Of a stretch of DNA of 41,758 bases, positions 23,451-34,122 are shown in pieces. The translations under genes were made by a program, and so were the position numbers. A model generated the notes under the pieces. The model was given only the letters and a program-made list of their open reading frames with translations. It did not search any database and was not told the DNA's origin. How positions within the stretch are numbered: the first letter of the stretch is position 1; each line of letters starts with the position of its first letter. This DNA is from an uncultured Dorea sp. (GTDB lineage: Bacteria > Bacillota > Clostridia > Lachnospirales > Lachnospiraceae): positions 1 through 41,758 of the forward strand of contig CAKRAT010000011.1 of NCBI GenBank assembly GCA_934295165.1, in the 5' to 3' direction.

Positions 23451-24236
23451 ATGGTTAAATTAATTGCCAGCGACCTTGATGGTACATTACTTCAAAACGG
23501 TGCACATGACTTGAATCCAATTGTTTTTGAACAGATCCGCACACTCAAAGAATGCGGAATCCTGTTCGTTGCGGCAAGCGGAAGACAGTATCTGAATCTC
23601 CGAAGACTTTTCACACCGGTACAGGATGATATTGCTTATATTCCTGAAAATGGTTCTCTTTGTATCTATAAAGGCGAGACGCTTTCCAAAGGTATCATTG
23701 ACCACGACCTTGCTTACCGTATTCTGGATGAAATCGCAAAATATCCGCAATATAACTGCATTATCTCTGGTGAACGCGTCTGCTACAGTACCTCAAAAAA
23801 TCCGGAATTCTATAACCACATGGTAAATGTGATTCAGAATAATATGAAATTCATCGATGATCCTAAAACTGAAATTTCAGAGCCAATCCTGAAAATCGCA
23901 GTCTGCGATTACAGCGGAACTGATTCTTGCGAAAAACATTTAAAAGAAAAATTTTCTTCCGAAATTAAAGTCGTAACATCCGGTAACCTCTGGGTAGACT
24001 TTATCTGTCCGGCTGCCAACAAAGGAAGTGCATTAAAAGATCTGCTCAACCACCTACATATTGATGCCAGAGACTGTATTGCCTTTGGCGATCAGTACAA
24101 TGATGTCGAAATGCTGCAGACTGCCGGTACAAGCTATGCCATGGCCAATGCTGCTCCCGGCATTGATAAATATGCAACCAATGTTACAGATTCTGTAGAA
24201 AAAATTCTCCAGCAGATTATTGATAGCTTATCCTAA
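23451..24236 (+). CDS. Cof-type HAD-IIB family phosphatase
   Basis: A 261-residue HAD hydrolase. Motif I is ASDLDGTLL (6-14), motif II VAASGRQ, motif III lysine in PAANKGSALKDLL and motif IV FGDQYNDVEML, followed by SYAMANAAPGIDKYA; the cap is the C2 type of the Cof family. Such enzymes dephosphorylate sugar phosphates or flavin/PLP-type cofactors, and specificity is not readable. Start at 23451 with AAGGAG six bases upstream; an upstream in-frame ATG at 23319 would add 44 non-conserved residues. It diverges from rpiB. Confidence 0.9.
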   Translation: MVKLIASDLDGTLLQNGAHDLNPIVFEQIRTLKECGILFVAASGRQYLNLRRLFTPVQDDIAYIPENGSLCIYKGETLSKGIIDHDLAYRILDEIAKYPQYNCIISGERVCYSTSKNPEFYNHMVNVIQNNMKFIDDPKTEISEPILKIAVCDYSGTDSCEKHLKEKFSSEIKVVTSGNLWVDFICPAANKGSALKDLLNHLHIDARDCIAFGDQYNDVEMLQTAGTSYAMANAAPGIDKYATNVTDSVEKILQQIIDSLS

Positions 24237-24241
24237 AACAC

Positions 24242-24320
24242 AAAAAACGGGCAATATTATATACAAACTGTAGCTTAAAGTGAAACACCCCAAGCCACTT
24301 GTATATAATATTGCCCGTTT
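24242..24320. terminator. Long perfect hairpin between the HAD gene and yesL-like gene
   Basis: Twenty-two perfect base pairs (24245-24266 with 24299-24320) around a 32-base loop. The minus-strand side runs into TTTTTT, so it should terminate the yesL-like transcript; plus-strand termination of the HAD gene is plausible. The stem is much longer than needed for termination. Confidence 0.7.
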
Positions 24321-24363
24321 CCGTCCTCATACAAGGAAATTATTGGAACATTACTAATACAAT

Positions 24364-24990
24364 TTATTCATATTTTTCAAATATTCTGCACAGCAGAAAT
24401 GCCTGTGCATACGTCAATACCGCAAATCCAAAAAACACCCATACAATACTTGCAATCACGAAGGACCTGGATGTAAACAATGTCAGAATCACAGAACCGA
24501 CGCTCAAACCTACGATCACGATCGTAAACGGAATATGTGCTGCCGCAAGAAGCAGTGCATTACGCAGCGTTGCAAATATGCCATTCTCAAATCTTGCAAT
24601 GTATGGAAACAGATACTGGAACATTAACACCCACATTCCAAGAATCACCGCAAGCACAACCCGCATCACACTATACATGCTTTCACTGCTTTTTCTCAAT
24701 ACTCCGATAATACGGAAGTCCACGAACAACAATATGGCAATGACAGCCATAATCAGCCAGCAGATGGTTGCCGGTTTAAAATTTCTCTTATATGCTTTCC
24801 AGAATTCCTTCCACACCGACGGGTCTTCCCCTCTTGCCATCTTCATCGCTACTGCATACAGAGCACTTAAAGATGTTCCGATAGTAATCACCGGAATACA
24901 TCCAACCACAAAGATCATATTTAATATTATAATGTCCCCCAGTCGTCCAAGTACTCTCATTACCGGACTGTCAATTGCCCAAAATTTCAT
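24364..24990 (-). CDS. YesL-family (DUF624) membrane protein
   Basis: A 208-residue integral membrane protein with five or six hydrophobic helices and the DUF624 N-terminal pattern (LGDIIILNMIFVVGCIPVITIGTSLSALYAV). YesL proteins typically sit in carbohydrate-importer operons, but their job is unknown. Here it is last in the operon binding protein - permease - permease - GH51, starting 13 bases after the GH51 stop. A supporting role in oligosaccharide uptake is contextual. Confidence 0.88.
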   Translation of the reverse strand: MKFWAIDSPVMRVLGRLGDIIILNMIFVVGCIPVITIGTSLSALYAVAMKMARGEDPSVWKEFWKAYKRNFKPATICWLIMAVIAILLFVDFRIIGVLRKSSESMYSVMRVVLAVILGMWVLMFQYLFPYIARFENGIFATLRNALLLAAAHIPFTIVIVGLSVGSVILTLFTSRSFVIASIVWVFFGFAVLTYAQAFLLCRIFEKYE

Positions 24991-25003
24991 GTTTTAACCG
25001 CCT

Positions 25004-26605
<1,602 letters not shown>

Positions 26606-26609
26606 TTAA

Positions 26610-27458
26610 TTATTCTTTTACTGCACCTGCTGTCATACCCTCGATGAAATACTGCTGGAAACATACGAACAGTATAAAGATCGGGATGATTGAGAAGAAT
26701 GAACCTACAACCAGGAGTGAATAGTTATCTCCATATGGGTTGATCAGTGTGTTCAGTCCAAGTGTCAGTGTGTATTTTTCTGAAGAACGGATTACCAGTA
26801 ATGGCCACAGGTAATTGTTCCATGCATTCATACCATTCAGGATTGCCATAGCTGCGAAAGCTGGTTTCATGATTGGCATAATCAGTTTGAAGAAGATACC
26901 GTACTCGGTTGCCCCATCAATTCGTCCGGCTTCCAGAAGTGATTTCGGAAGTCCGAGAAGATACTGCCTGAAGAAGAAGATTGTTGACGCATGTGCTACG
27001 AACGGAAGTACGATTGCCACATAGCTGTCCATTAATCCCCATGTTGTCATCTGTTTATACAGAGGAAGCATAATAACTTCCAGCGGCACAGATAAGATCA
27101 GGAGTACAACAACGAACATAAAGTTCTTGCCTTTAAATTCATAAGCTGCAAATCCATATCCTACAAAGGCACTTACAAGAAGTGTTGCCACTACTGTAAC
27201 GACTGTAAGGAAGATACTGTTAAAGAACCATCTCCAGTAATCATGCTGTCCTGTAAACAGAAGTACATAATTATCCAGACTCATACGGTCCCAGTCAATT
27301 CCAAGGTTCAGTCCATACTGCAACAGATCCCCGCCTGGTTTAAAGCTGGCAAGAAAAATCGTATATACAGGAAGGATAATAAGGATAGCCAGGATTGAGA
27401 AGAAGATAATCATCAATACTGTACAAAGCCGGTCTTTATTTTTTTTCTTTTCGCCCAT
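26610..27458 (-). CDS. Sugar ABC transporter permease, MalG type
   Basis: A 282-residue inner-membrane permease with six predicted helices. The ATPase-coupling EAA loop is LLEAGRIDGATEYGIFFKLIMPIMKPA at about 195-221. The N-terminal basic stretch GEKKKNKDR is cytosolic. It overlaps the end of the MalF-type gene closely (one base apart), ensuring paired translation. With the upstream binding protein it forms a CUT1 importer for oligosaccharides; the ATPase is not in the window. Confidence 0.93.
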   Translation of the reverse strand: MGEKKKNKDRLCTVLMIIFFSILAILIILPVYTIFLASFKPGGDLLQYGLNLGIDWDRMSLDNYVLLFTGQHDYWRWFFNSIFLTVVTVVATLLVSAFVGYGFAAYEFKGKNFMFVVVLLILSVPLEVIMLPLYKQMTTWGLMDSYVAIVLPFVAHASTIFFFRQYLLGLPKSLLEAGRIDGATEYGIFFKLIMPIMKPAFAAMAILNGMNAWNNYLWPLLVIRSSEKYTLTLGLNTLINPYGDNYSLLVVGSFFSIIPIFILFVCFQQYFIEGMTAGAVKE

Positions 27459-27459
27459 A

Positions 27460-28344
27460 CTATCTCTCCTCCTTCTTGAATGTTCCTGTAGCTGCCAGCT
27501 GGATCATGTTGACGATCATAACAATGACCAGAAGTACAAGACCTACTGCGCAGGCGTAACCCATTGCACGTTTTTCAATTCCCTGTCTGTACAGATATCC
27601 GACAATCGTAAGTCCGATATTCTGTGGTGAGTTATTACCTTTCCACAACATGTAACTTTCATTGAACATTGCAAGTCCTGCATAGATACTGATTGTTAAC
27701 ACATATACAGTTGTCGGCTTCAGAAGCGGAAGGGAAATCTTTGTAAACTGCTGCCACTTGTTTGCTCCGTCAATAGAAGCTGCTTCATAAAGATCTGTTG
27801 AGATACTCTGTAATCCGGCAAGGAAATACAGGATATTAACACCCGTCCATCTCCAGCATGCCAGAAGTAACAGTGCAAAATATCCGGTGAGATCATTCTT
27901 TAACCATTTGATCGGTGCAAGTCCGAACATTCCGATTACCTGGTTGGCAAGAGATGTCTCCATCTCACCGAACATCAGACGGAAGATTGTACCTGCAACT
28001 ACGACTGATGTCAGTGCTGGAAGGAAGTAGATAGATTTGAAAAATCCAGGTTTCTTCATCAGCTTACTGTTCAGAAGTGTTGCGAAAAGCATTGGAAATG
28101 GAAGCAGAAGCACCAGTGTTCCAATCATATATCGTGTACTGTTAAACAAAGCTTTTAAAAAGATCTTATCGGACAGAAGTCTCTTATAATTATCCAATCC
28201 AACCCATTTATCCTGTAATACATCCTGAAAACTTAAAAGGACTCCGTTCACGATTGGAACTGCCCAGAAAAATATAACAGTGAGGACAAAAGGAAGGATA
28301 AATACATAAGGAGCTAATTTCTGAGAATAGAAAAATTTCTTCAT
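27460..28344 (-). CDS. Sugar ABC transporter permease, MalF type
   Basis: A 294-residue inner-membrane permease with six helices, first near 12-33. The EAA loop reads LYEAASIDGANKWQQFTKISLPLLKPT, giving the ATPase docking site. It pairs with the MalG-type protein. AGGAGG lies eleven bases before the ATG. A hairpin separates it from the binding-protein gene, a usual device to make less permease than binding protein. Confidence 0.93.
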   Translation of the reverse strand: MKKFFYSQKLAPYVFILPFVLTVIFFWAVPIVNGVLLSFQDVLQDKWVGLDNYKRLLSDKIFLKALFNSTRYMIGTLVLLLPFPMLFATLLNSKLMKKPGFFKSIYFLPALTSVVVAGTIFRLMFGEMETSLANQVIGMFGLAPIKWLKNDLTGYFALLLLACWRWTGVNILYFLAGLQSISTDLYEAASIDGANKWQQFTKISLPLLKPTTVYVLTISIYAGLAMFNESYMLWKGNNSPQNIGLTIVGYLYRQGIEKRAMGYACAVGLVLLVIVMIVNMIQLAATGTFKKEER

Positions 28345-28375
28345 GGTTTTATGTATCCTCCTTCTTATTAGAGAA

Positions 28376-28405
28376 GGGGCTGCGGCAGCTTTTGCTCACA
28401 ACCCC
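28376..28405 (-). other. Intercistronic hairpin between binding-protein and permease genes
   Basis: Minus-strand GGGGTTGTG/CGCAGCCCC stem with two G-U pairs, continued by GC-AAAA-GC with bulges. No U-run follows. Likely stabilises the upstream binding-protein mRNA. Confidence 0.6.
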
Positions 28406-28441
28406 CTGATTATTACATTACTAATTACTTAATCGCAAATT

Positions 28442-29812
28442 CTATTTGCCACCGAATTCATTTTCAAGAGTTTCCTGAGACTGTTTCAGAGCATCTTTTA
28501 CATCCATGCCTTCTTCGAAAATGTTGTTCAGTGTTGTTGTACAGAACTCGTTGTTGATAGATGGATATTTGTCGCTTGTGCAAGAAGCAAGTGATCCGAT
28601 GCTATCCTGGAGCTCTAACAGAGTATCAAATGGCTTTGTCTTGAAGTATTTTACGAACTGGTTGTCCGGATTCTGTGTAAGATCTGTATCTGTCCATACT
28701 GCTGTATTAACAGGGTCAAATCCTAATACATTCCAAACTTCTTTGTTAGCTTCTTCAGACAGTTTGATATAAGCGAATACTTCAGCTGCAAGTTCTGCAT
28801 TCTTAGAAGATTTTACAACTGCTGTACCAGTTCCGCCGCCACCGATTGTCTTAACTGCATCGTTGTCACCAAATACCGGAGGTGCTGCGATAGCGATCTT
28901 TCCTTCAAGGTCAGACATGTAGTTTGTGAATCTTGATGTCTGCCAGAAAGGCATGATCTGTACTGCAAAGTTACCTGTGTTGTATTCTGGATAAGCTTCT
29001 TCGTTATCCGGCTGTCCACCAGCTACAGTTGCAAGTGCGCCTGCATCCTGCATATCTTTGATGTACTGAAGTACTTCTACAACTTTATCATTTGTAAGGT
29101 CAAGTTTACCATCTTTGTCAAGATAATCTGTACCCTTCTGAGCTAACATCAGGTTGATCATCCACTGAGCTGTTGTCTCAGCACAAGCAAATTCTTTACC
29201 TGTTGCTTCGTGATATTTCACACCAGCTGCTTTGAAGTCATCCCATGTCTTGATTGTTGTGTAATCAATTCCTGCTTCTTTTAACAGATCATCATTGTAG
29301 AATGCAACTGTTGTACCAACGTGTGTTGGGAATCCGTAATATTTTCCATCTTTTCCGTAGATGTCAAGACGAGACTCAACTACGCTGTCCTTATATGGTT
29401 CAATTGCATCTGTCAGATCCATAAGTCCGATCTTACCATTTGTAAATGCAGGGAATTTACCAAGCTCGATATCAACAACATCCGGAGCTCCTTTTCCTGA
29501 TTCAAGGGCCAGAGATAATTTGTTGTGCATATCATCGTATGCCATATTAGAAAGTACTAATTTAACTTTCTTGTCTGGATGCTCTTCGTTCCATTTTTCT
29601 GCCATGTTTGTGTAGAATTCCTGGTGTAACTCGATGAATGTCCAAACATTGATTGTTGTTGCATCCCCATCAACTTTCATTTCTTTTGTTCCGCCAGATT
29701 CACTTGATGATGATTTCTTTGAATCACTCTTGTCGCTTCCTGCGCTGCATCCTAACAGCATAGATGCTGCCATAGCTACACATAAGAGTACTGACACTGC
29801 TTTCTTTTTCAT
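28442..29812 (-). CDS. Extracellular sugar-binding lipoprotein (CUT1 ABC importer)
   Basis: A 456-residue family 1 solute-binding protein. The signal is KKKAVSVLLCVAMAASM with lipobox LLGC, lipid-modified at Cys22, followed by a Ser/Lys/Asp-rich linker. The mature part has NVWTFIELHQEFYTNMAEKWNEE and KTIGGGGTGTAVVK, typical of the fold. It captures oligosaccharides outside the membrane; arabino- or xylo-oligosaccharides are inferred from GH51/GH43 neighbours. Start at 29812 with AAGGAGG upstream; a longer reading frame to 29890 would bury the signal peptide. First gene of its operon. Confidence 0.94.
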   Translation of the reverse strand: MKKKAVSVLLCVAMAASMLLGCSAGSDKSDSKKSSSSESGGTKEMKVDGDATTINVWTFIELHQEFYTNMAEKWNEEHPDKKVKLVLSNMAYDDMHNKLSLALESGKGAPDVVDIELGKFPAFTNGKIGLMDLTDAIEPYKDSVVESRLDIYGKDGKYYGFPTHVGTTVAFYNDDLLKEAGIDYTTIKTWDDFKAAGVKYHEATGKEFACAETTAQWMINLMLAQKGTDYLDKDGKLDLTNDKVVEVLQYIKDMQDAGALATVAGGQPDNEEAYPEYNTGNFAVQIMPFWQTSRFTNYMSDLEGKIAIAAPPVFGDNDAVKTIGGGGTGTAVVKSSKNAELAAEVFAYIKLSEEANKEVWNVLGFDPVNTAVWTDTDLTQNPDNQFVKYFKTKPFDTLLELQDSIGSLASCTSDKYPSINNEFCTTTLNNIFEEGMDVKDALKQSQETLENEFGGK

Positions 29813-29908
29813 AGATTTTCCTCCTTTTTGATATGTATTCTCTACAGGGTCTATGTTCCCTGAAAGATTCAAAAGCACTCCATTTGTCAAAGAATATCGT
29901 TTTCTGTA

Positions 29909-29916
29909 AAACGTTT
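29909..29916. promoter_or_regulatory. LacI-type operator, binding-protein side
   Basis: AAACGTTT within TGTAAAACGTTTAATA (29905-29920), about 95 bases before the binding-protein start. Repeats at 153 bp distance. Confidence 0.6.
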
Positions 29917-30059
29917 AATATTCTTTTTCCTTTTCTCCCTTATTTTCCAATATACAATGCTTTTTTATTTTTTTGTGAACGGATTTTTTTATTTTTACCG
30001 CTCTCGCTCTTGGCTTGATTAGATTATACACACACTTTTGCCATAAATGCAAGTAGAAC

Positions 30060-30071
30060 TTAAACGTTTAA
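30060..30071. promoter_or_regulatory. LacI-type operator, distal copy
   Basis: TTAAACGTTTAA, a perfect 12-bp palindrome with the central CG expected of LacI-family sites. Two such sites 153 bp apart suit looping by a tetramer or cooperative dimers. Confidence 0.65.
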
Positions 30072-30099
30072 TTTTGTGTACTTTGCACAAACCACTTAT

Positions 30100-30146
30100 A
30101 AAATAAGCACTTACAGACCATTTTTGCTTCTGTAAGTGCTTATTTT
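30100..30146 (-). terminator. Terminator of the LacI-family gene
   Basis: Eighteen perfect base pairs (30100-30117 with 30129-30146) around an 11-base loop, with T-run on the plus side (30143-30148) and TTATTTTAT on the minus side, 14 bases past the regulator stop. Confidence 0.85.
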
Positions 30147-30159
30147 TTCTCATTTCTTT

Positions 30160-31212
30160 TTATTTTTTCTGTTCTTTTTTCAGATTTCTGACCGAACCAC
30201 GTTCCAGCATATAACATCCGACACGGTAAATTCCATCTGCTTCCTTCAGTTCTTTTTCTTCTACCATACGCATGATCACTTCACTTGCGGCATAACCGAT
30301 GTCATGCAGCGGAAGGGATATGGTTGTAAGCGGCGGTTTATAATACCCGGAAAGTTCCCGGTTATCATACCCGGTTACCGAAATATCCTGTCCAGGTACC
30401 ATACCTTTTTCTTCCAGCCGGTCATACACACCACCGGCCATCAGATCATTCATGCAGAATATTGCCGTAACTCCCTGTTCCAGAAGCTGGTCTGTTCCTT
30501 CGTAACCACTCTTTCTTGTCCAGTCTCCATAATATACTGATTCCGGATTGTACAGCACCTGATTTTCAAAGAGTGCCCTCTGCACTCCTCTGAGTCTCTC
30601 CTGCATATGAATACTGTCCGTCTTTCCCGTAATAATTCCGATCTTCTCATGTCCGCTGTCAATCAGATACTCCATCATACGATGCGCTCCTTCTTCATCA
30701 TTCACAACAATTGACGGAATGTCTTTATTCCCTGTATAACCATAAGCCATAACCACCGGTACCGTCAGGTTATCCGGAATGCAATGCATGATTCTTTCAT
30801 GTGCCGTTACATAGATCACACCTTCTACCTGTCTTGCGATCAGTTTATCAATCTCTTTTTCAACACGTCCGTAGTAATCATCCCTGTTATAATAAAAATC
30901 GTTATATTTCTTATATAATCTTAAATTAATCAGCAGAATCTGATAATTTTTCTCTTCGCAATGTTCTGTAATGCCGTCTACAATATCCGGAATACTGAAA
31001 ATCGTCAGATCTTCGATGATAACCCCTATCGTTCTGGTATTCTTCGTCTTCAGATTCCTTGCCACAGTATTCGGCTTATAATTCAGTTCTTTGATCTTAG
31101 CCAGTACTGTCTTTCTGGTCTCTTCACTTGCACCAGGTTTATGATTCAGGATATTGGATACCGTTGCCACAGAGACATTACATTCTTTTGCAATTTCTTT
31201 GATTGTAACCAT
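30160..31212 (-). CDS. LacI-family transcriptional regulator
   Basis: A 350-residue repressor. The LacI helix-turn-helix and hinge span 1-58 (VTIKEIAKECNVSVATVSNI, NYKPNTVARNLKTKNT). The periplasmic-binding-protein-like effector domain spans about 60-345 (IGVIIEDLTIFSIPDIVDGI, AIFCMNDLMAGGVYDRL, SVTGYDNRELSGYYKPPLTTI). It lies between the importer operon and GH43, and the AAACGTTT operators nearby fit its own DNA-binding type. It probably represses both until an arabinose- or xylose-derived signal appears. AAAGGGG precedes the ATG. Confidence 0.93.
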   Translation of the reverse strand: MVTIKEIAKECNVSVATVSNILNHKPGASEETRKTVLAKIKELNYKPNTVARNLKTKNTRTIGVIIEDLTIFSIPDIVDGITEHCEEKNYQILLINLRLYKKYNDFYYNRDDYYGRVEKEIDKLIARQVEGVIYVTAHERIMHCIPDNLTVPVVMAYGYTGNKDIPSIVVNDEEGAHRMMEYLIDSGHEKIGIITGKTDSIHMQERLRGVQRALFENQVLYNPESVYYGDWTRKSGYEGTDQLLEQGVTAIFCMNDLMAGGVYDRLEEKGMVPGQDISVTGYDNRELSGYYKPPLTTISLPLHDIGYAASEVIMRMVEEKELKEADGIYRVGCYMLERGSVRNLKKEQKK

Positions 31213-31309
31213 CTCTTTTTCTTGCCCCTTTACATATTCTCATAGTCTGAAACCACTTTTCCTTTTTCGCCTCTATCTTTTCTTCTATCTTAGACTACCC
31301 GTTTCTGTC

Positions 31310-31338
31310 TTGTCAATCAATTAATTGTATGATAAAAT
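31310..31338 (+). promoter_or_regulatory. Sigma-A promoter of the GH43 gene
   Basis: TTGTCA (31310-31315), 17-base spacer, TAAAAT (31333-31338), 47 bases before the ATG. Confidence 0.65.
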
Positions 31339-31385
31339 AAATCAAGCCTTATTTTTCTAAAAAATACAATGCCTGAGGAGGAATT

Positions 31386-32852
31386 ATGAATCAATCAATC
31401 ACGCTTCCTATGGCAGACAAATTCTATCATGATCAGCAGGATACTGCTTTTATACGATCCGTGAATGTCTCATGGGAAACACCGAAAAAAGACCACTATT
31501 ATCTTGAATACAGTTACAACCGCAAAGACTGGTATGCCCTGAACGGCGGATTTCCGATTGTTCTTCCATGCGAAGAACTCTCTGCATCCGACGCATTAAA
31601 AGAACAGGATCCGAACGGTGAATCAATCTCTATTACCAGCCTCTGTTCTTTACAGGACAAATACGGTAAACCGGAACCTGTATGCATTCAGTCTGTAGAA
31701 AAGTCAGACGCAGATTCTGATACTGTACAGGTTACTTACACCAATGGAATGAAAGAAATGCGGAATATCATACGCAACGAAGACGGCACCGCACGTATTC
31801 AGGACAATGACTATGCTGCCCCGATCATCAGCCACCGTGCCGATCCGTATATCTACAAGCATACAGATGGAAAATATTATTTCCTTGGTTCTCATACAGA
31901 TGCCGGACATAACTTAAATGGTACTTACCAGTATCTTTATATCATTCTCCGCTGTGCGGATACACTTGAGGATCTGACTGACAATTCCGGCCGTTATACA
32001 GAAAAGGTCATCTACGAAAGAGAACCCATCGGTCCGGACCGCGTAAGTCCTCACCTCTGGGCTCCTGAGATTCATTATATCCAGGGCGGCTGGTATGTAT
32101 ACTACACCACCACTGTATCCGACCATTCTTCATGGCGGATCCGTCCACACTGCCTTGCCTGCACCGGAGATGATCCGATGAATGATCCATGGATCAACAA
32201 AGGACCGATCCAGACAACCGTGGAAAATGATATTGCATTTACAGACTTTTCTCTGGATCATACATTCTTCCATCATAATGGTGTGGATTATTTTGTATGG
32301 GCACAGAAAACAAATAATATTTCCGACATCTTTATTGCAAAATTATCCAATCCATGGACCATCTGTACTCCGTCTGTTCTTCTGACACATCCGGAGTATA
32401 ACTGGGAGCTTCACGGATTTGCCGTAAATGAAGGGCCTGCAATTATCAAGCATGACGGACGTATCTTCCTTACATTTTCTGCAAGCGGTACAGATGCACT
32501 TTACAATATGGGACTTTTATATGCAGATGAAGATTCCGATCTTCTGGATTCTTCTTCCTGGACGAAACTCCCTTACCCTGTATTCCAGAGCAGCCGTGCT
32601 ACCGGATTCTTCGGACCGGGACACAACAGCTTCACCCGTTCTACCGGCGATACGGAAGACCTGATGGTCTATCACGCACGTCAGGAAGAACGTTACTTAG
32701 GCGAAGGGGATTATCAGCCGCTTTACGATGCCGGAAGAAATGCCTACATTGGTAAAGTCTTCTGGAACGAAGACGGCATGCCGGACTTCTCCGTTCCGGG
32801 TGCTTCTCTTGCTATGAGAAAAGAAGACCTTACGCTTCCTGATCATTGGTAA
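31386..32852 (+). CDS. GH43-family glycoside hydrolase (arabinofuranosidase/xylosidase type)
   Basis: A 488-residue protein with a GH43 five-bladed propeller from about residue 148 on. The inverting catalytic set fits base Asp153 in HRADPYIYK, pKa-modulating Asp291 in SLDHTFF and acid Glu349 in AVNEGPAI. Residues 1-147 form an unusual N-terminal extension with no recognised family. No signal peptide, so it works inside the cell alongside GH51. Specificity (arabinofuranosidase, xylosidase or arabinanase) cannot be read. GAGGAGG lies five bases before the ATG. Its last 23 bases overlap the convergent permease gene, and no terminator separates them. Confidence 0.85.
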   Translation: MNQSITLPMADKFYHDQQDTAFIRSVNVSWETPKKDHYYLEYSYNRKDWYALNGGFPIVLPCEELSASDALKEQDPNGESISITSLCSLQDKYGKPEPVCIQSVEKSDADSDTVQVTYTNGMKEMRNIIRNEDGTARIQDNDYAAPIISHRADPYIYKHTDGKYYFLGSHTDAGHNLNGTYQYLYIILRCADTLEDLTDNSGRYTEKVIYEREPIGPDRVSPHLWAPEIHYIQGGWYVYYTTTVSDHSSWRIRPHCLACTGDDPMNDPWINKGPIQTTVENDIAFTDFSLDHTFFHHNGVDYFVWAQKTNNISDIFIAKLSNPWTICTPSVLLTHPEYNWELHGFAVNEGPAIIKHDGRIFLTFSASGTDALYNMGLLYADEDSDLLDSSSWTKLPYPVFQSSRATGFFGPGHNSFTRSTGDTEDLMVYHARQEERYLGEGDYQPLYDAGRNAYIGKVFWNEDGMPDFSVPGASLAMRKEDLTLPDHW

Positions 32853-34089
32853 GCTTTAACTTATCTAAAATATAGAATATCAGACTGAGTGCCATGGCTA
32901 CAACACATGCCAGAACCATACCTGTTAAGGAAACAGTTCCGATATTCACAGATATTCCAGACAGACCGGTTACAAATACAATGGATGTTAACATCAGGTT
33001 TCTGGATCTTCCGTAATCTACTCTGGAGTCTACCAGAATACGAAGACCAGATGCCCCGATCATACCATACAGAAGGAATGAGATTCCTCCGATAACCGGT
33101 CCCGGAATTGTCTGTATCATCATCGACAATTTCCCGACAAATGAACAGATAATAGACAAAATTGCAGCACCGCCAATGACACGGACACTATATACTTTTG
33201 TAACTGCCATCACTCCGATATTCTCTCCATATGTAGTCGTTGGCACCGATCCGATCAGTCCTGATACCATAGTAGAGAAATTATCTCCGAACAGTGATCT
33301 GTGAAGTCCCGGATCAGATAGCAGATCTCTTCCGATAATCTTACTTGTTACAACCTGATGCCCGATGTGCTCGGATGTGATAACAAGCAGCACCGGAAGA
33401 ATCATTAAAATTGCTCCCATATCAAACTTCGGTGCCTGGAAATTCGGAATTGCAAACCATGATGCTTCCATCACCTGTGTAAAATCAAGAATTCCAGATG
33501 CCAGAGCCGTCAGATAACCTGCGATTACTGCAATCAGAATCGGGATTACCGACAAAAATCCTCTGAATAAAATATTTCCAAATACCGCAACACCCAGCGT
33601 CACTGCAAATACAAGTACATTCTTTGGATCGATCTTATCGTCCAACAGGCCCGCATTACTTGCCGCTGAACTTGATAACTCAAGTCCGATCAATGCAACA
33701 ACCGGTCCCATTGCTGCCGGCGGAAGCACAATATCAATCCACTTTGTTCCACATTTGTAAATGATAAATGATAAAATACATCCACAGAATCCGACTGCCA
33801 CGAATCCTCCCAAGGCATATGGATATCCCATCTTACTGATCACGACGCCTGCCGGTGCCAGGAACGCAAAACTTGACCCCAGATATGCCGGTGACTTTGC
33901 TTTCGTCACTGCTATAAAGATCAAGGTTCCCACACCATTCATAAAAAGTACGATCGCCGGATTGATCCCGAATATGAACGGAACCAGTACAGATGCCCCA
34001 AACATCGCGAACATGTGCTGGATACTTAACGGCAGCAACAACTTCAGCGGTACTTTTTCTTCTACCTGGATAATCTTATGACTTTCCAT
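32830..34089 (-). CDS. NCS2 uracil/xanthine permease (UraA-like)
   Basis: A 419-residue transporter of the nucleobase-ascorbate/NCS2 family with about 14 membrane segments. Characteristic runs are LAPAGVVISKMGYPYALGG, PPAAMGPVVALIGLEL, VLLVITSEHIGHQ and GSVPTTTYGENIGVMAVTKV, where the Glu after TSE and the Gly-Glu-Asn take part in substrate binding in UraA. Uracil is the best guess; xanthine relatives differ subtly. AGGAGG is ten bases before the ATG. A possible leader terminator (34123-34162) lies ahead of the gene. It is out of place among pentose genes. Confidence 0.92.
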   Translation of the reverse strand: MESHKIIQVEEKVPLKLLLPLSIQHMFAMFGASVLVPFIFGINPAIVLFMNGVGTLIFIAVTKAKSPAYLGSSFAFLAPAGVVISKMGYPYALGGFVAVGFCGCILSFIIYKCGTKWIDIVLPPAAMGPVVALIGLELSSSAASNAGLLDDKIDPKNVLVFAVTLGVAVFGNILFRGFLSVIPILIAVIAGYLTALASGILDFTQVMEASWFAIPNFQAPKFDMGAILMILPVLLVITSEHIGHQVVTSKIIGRDLLSDPGLHRSLFGDNFSTMVSGLIGSVPTTTYGENIGVMAVTKVYSVRVIGGAAILSIICSFVGKLSMMIQTIPGPVIGGISFLLYGMIGASGLRILVDSRVDYGRSRNLMLTSIVFVTGLSGISVNIGTVSLTGMVLACVVAMALSLIFYILDKLKLTNDQEA

Positions 34090-34122
34090 GTTTCATTTTC
34101 CTCCTCTACTTTCCTTGTTTCT

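Noticed and set aside
24242..24320. Insertion-sequence end
   Set aside because: The inverted repeat encloses only 32 bases, with no transposase and no obvious target duplication.
29905..29920. CcpA catabolite-response site upstream of the binding-protein gene
   Set aside because: TGTAAAACG has five bases between TG and CG instead of the four in the cre consensus. The palindrome fits the local LacI regulator better.
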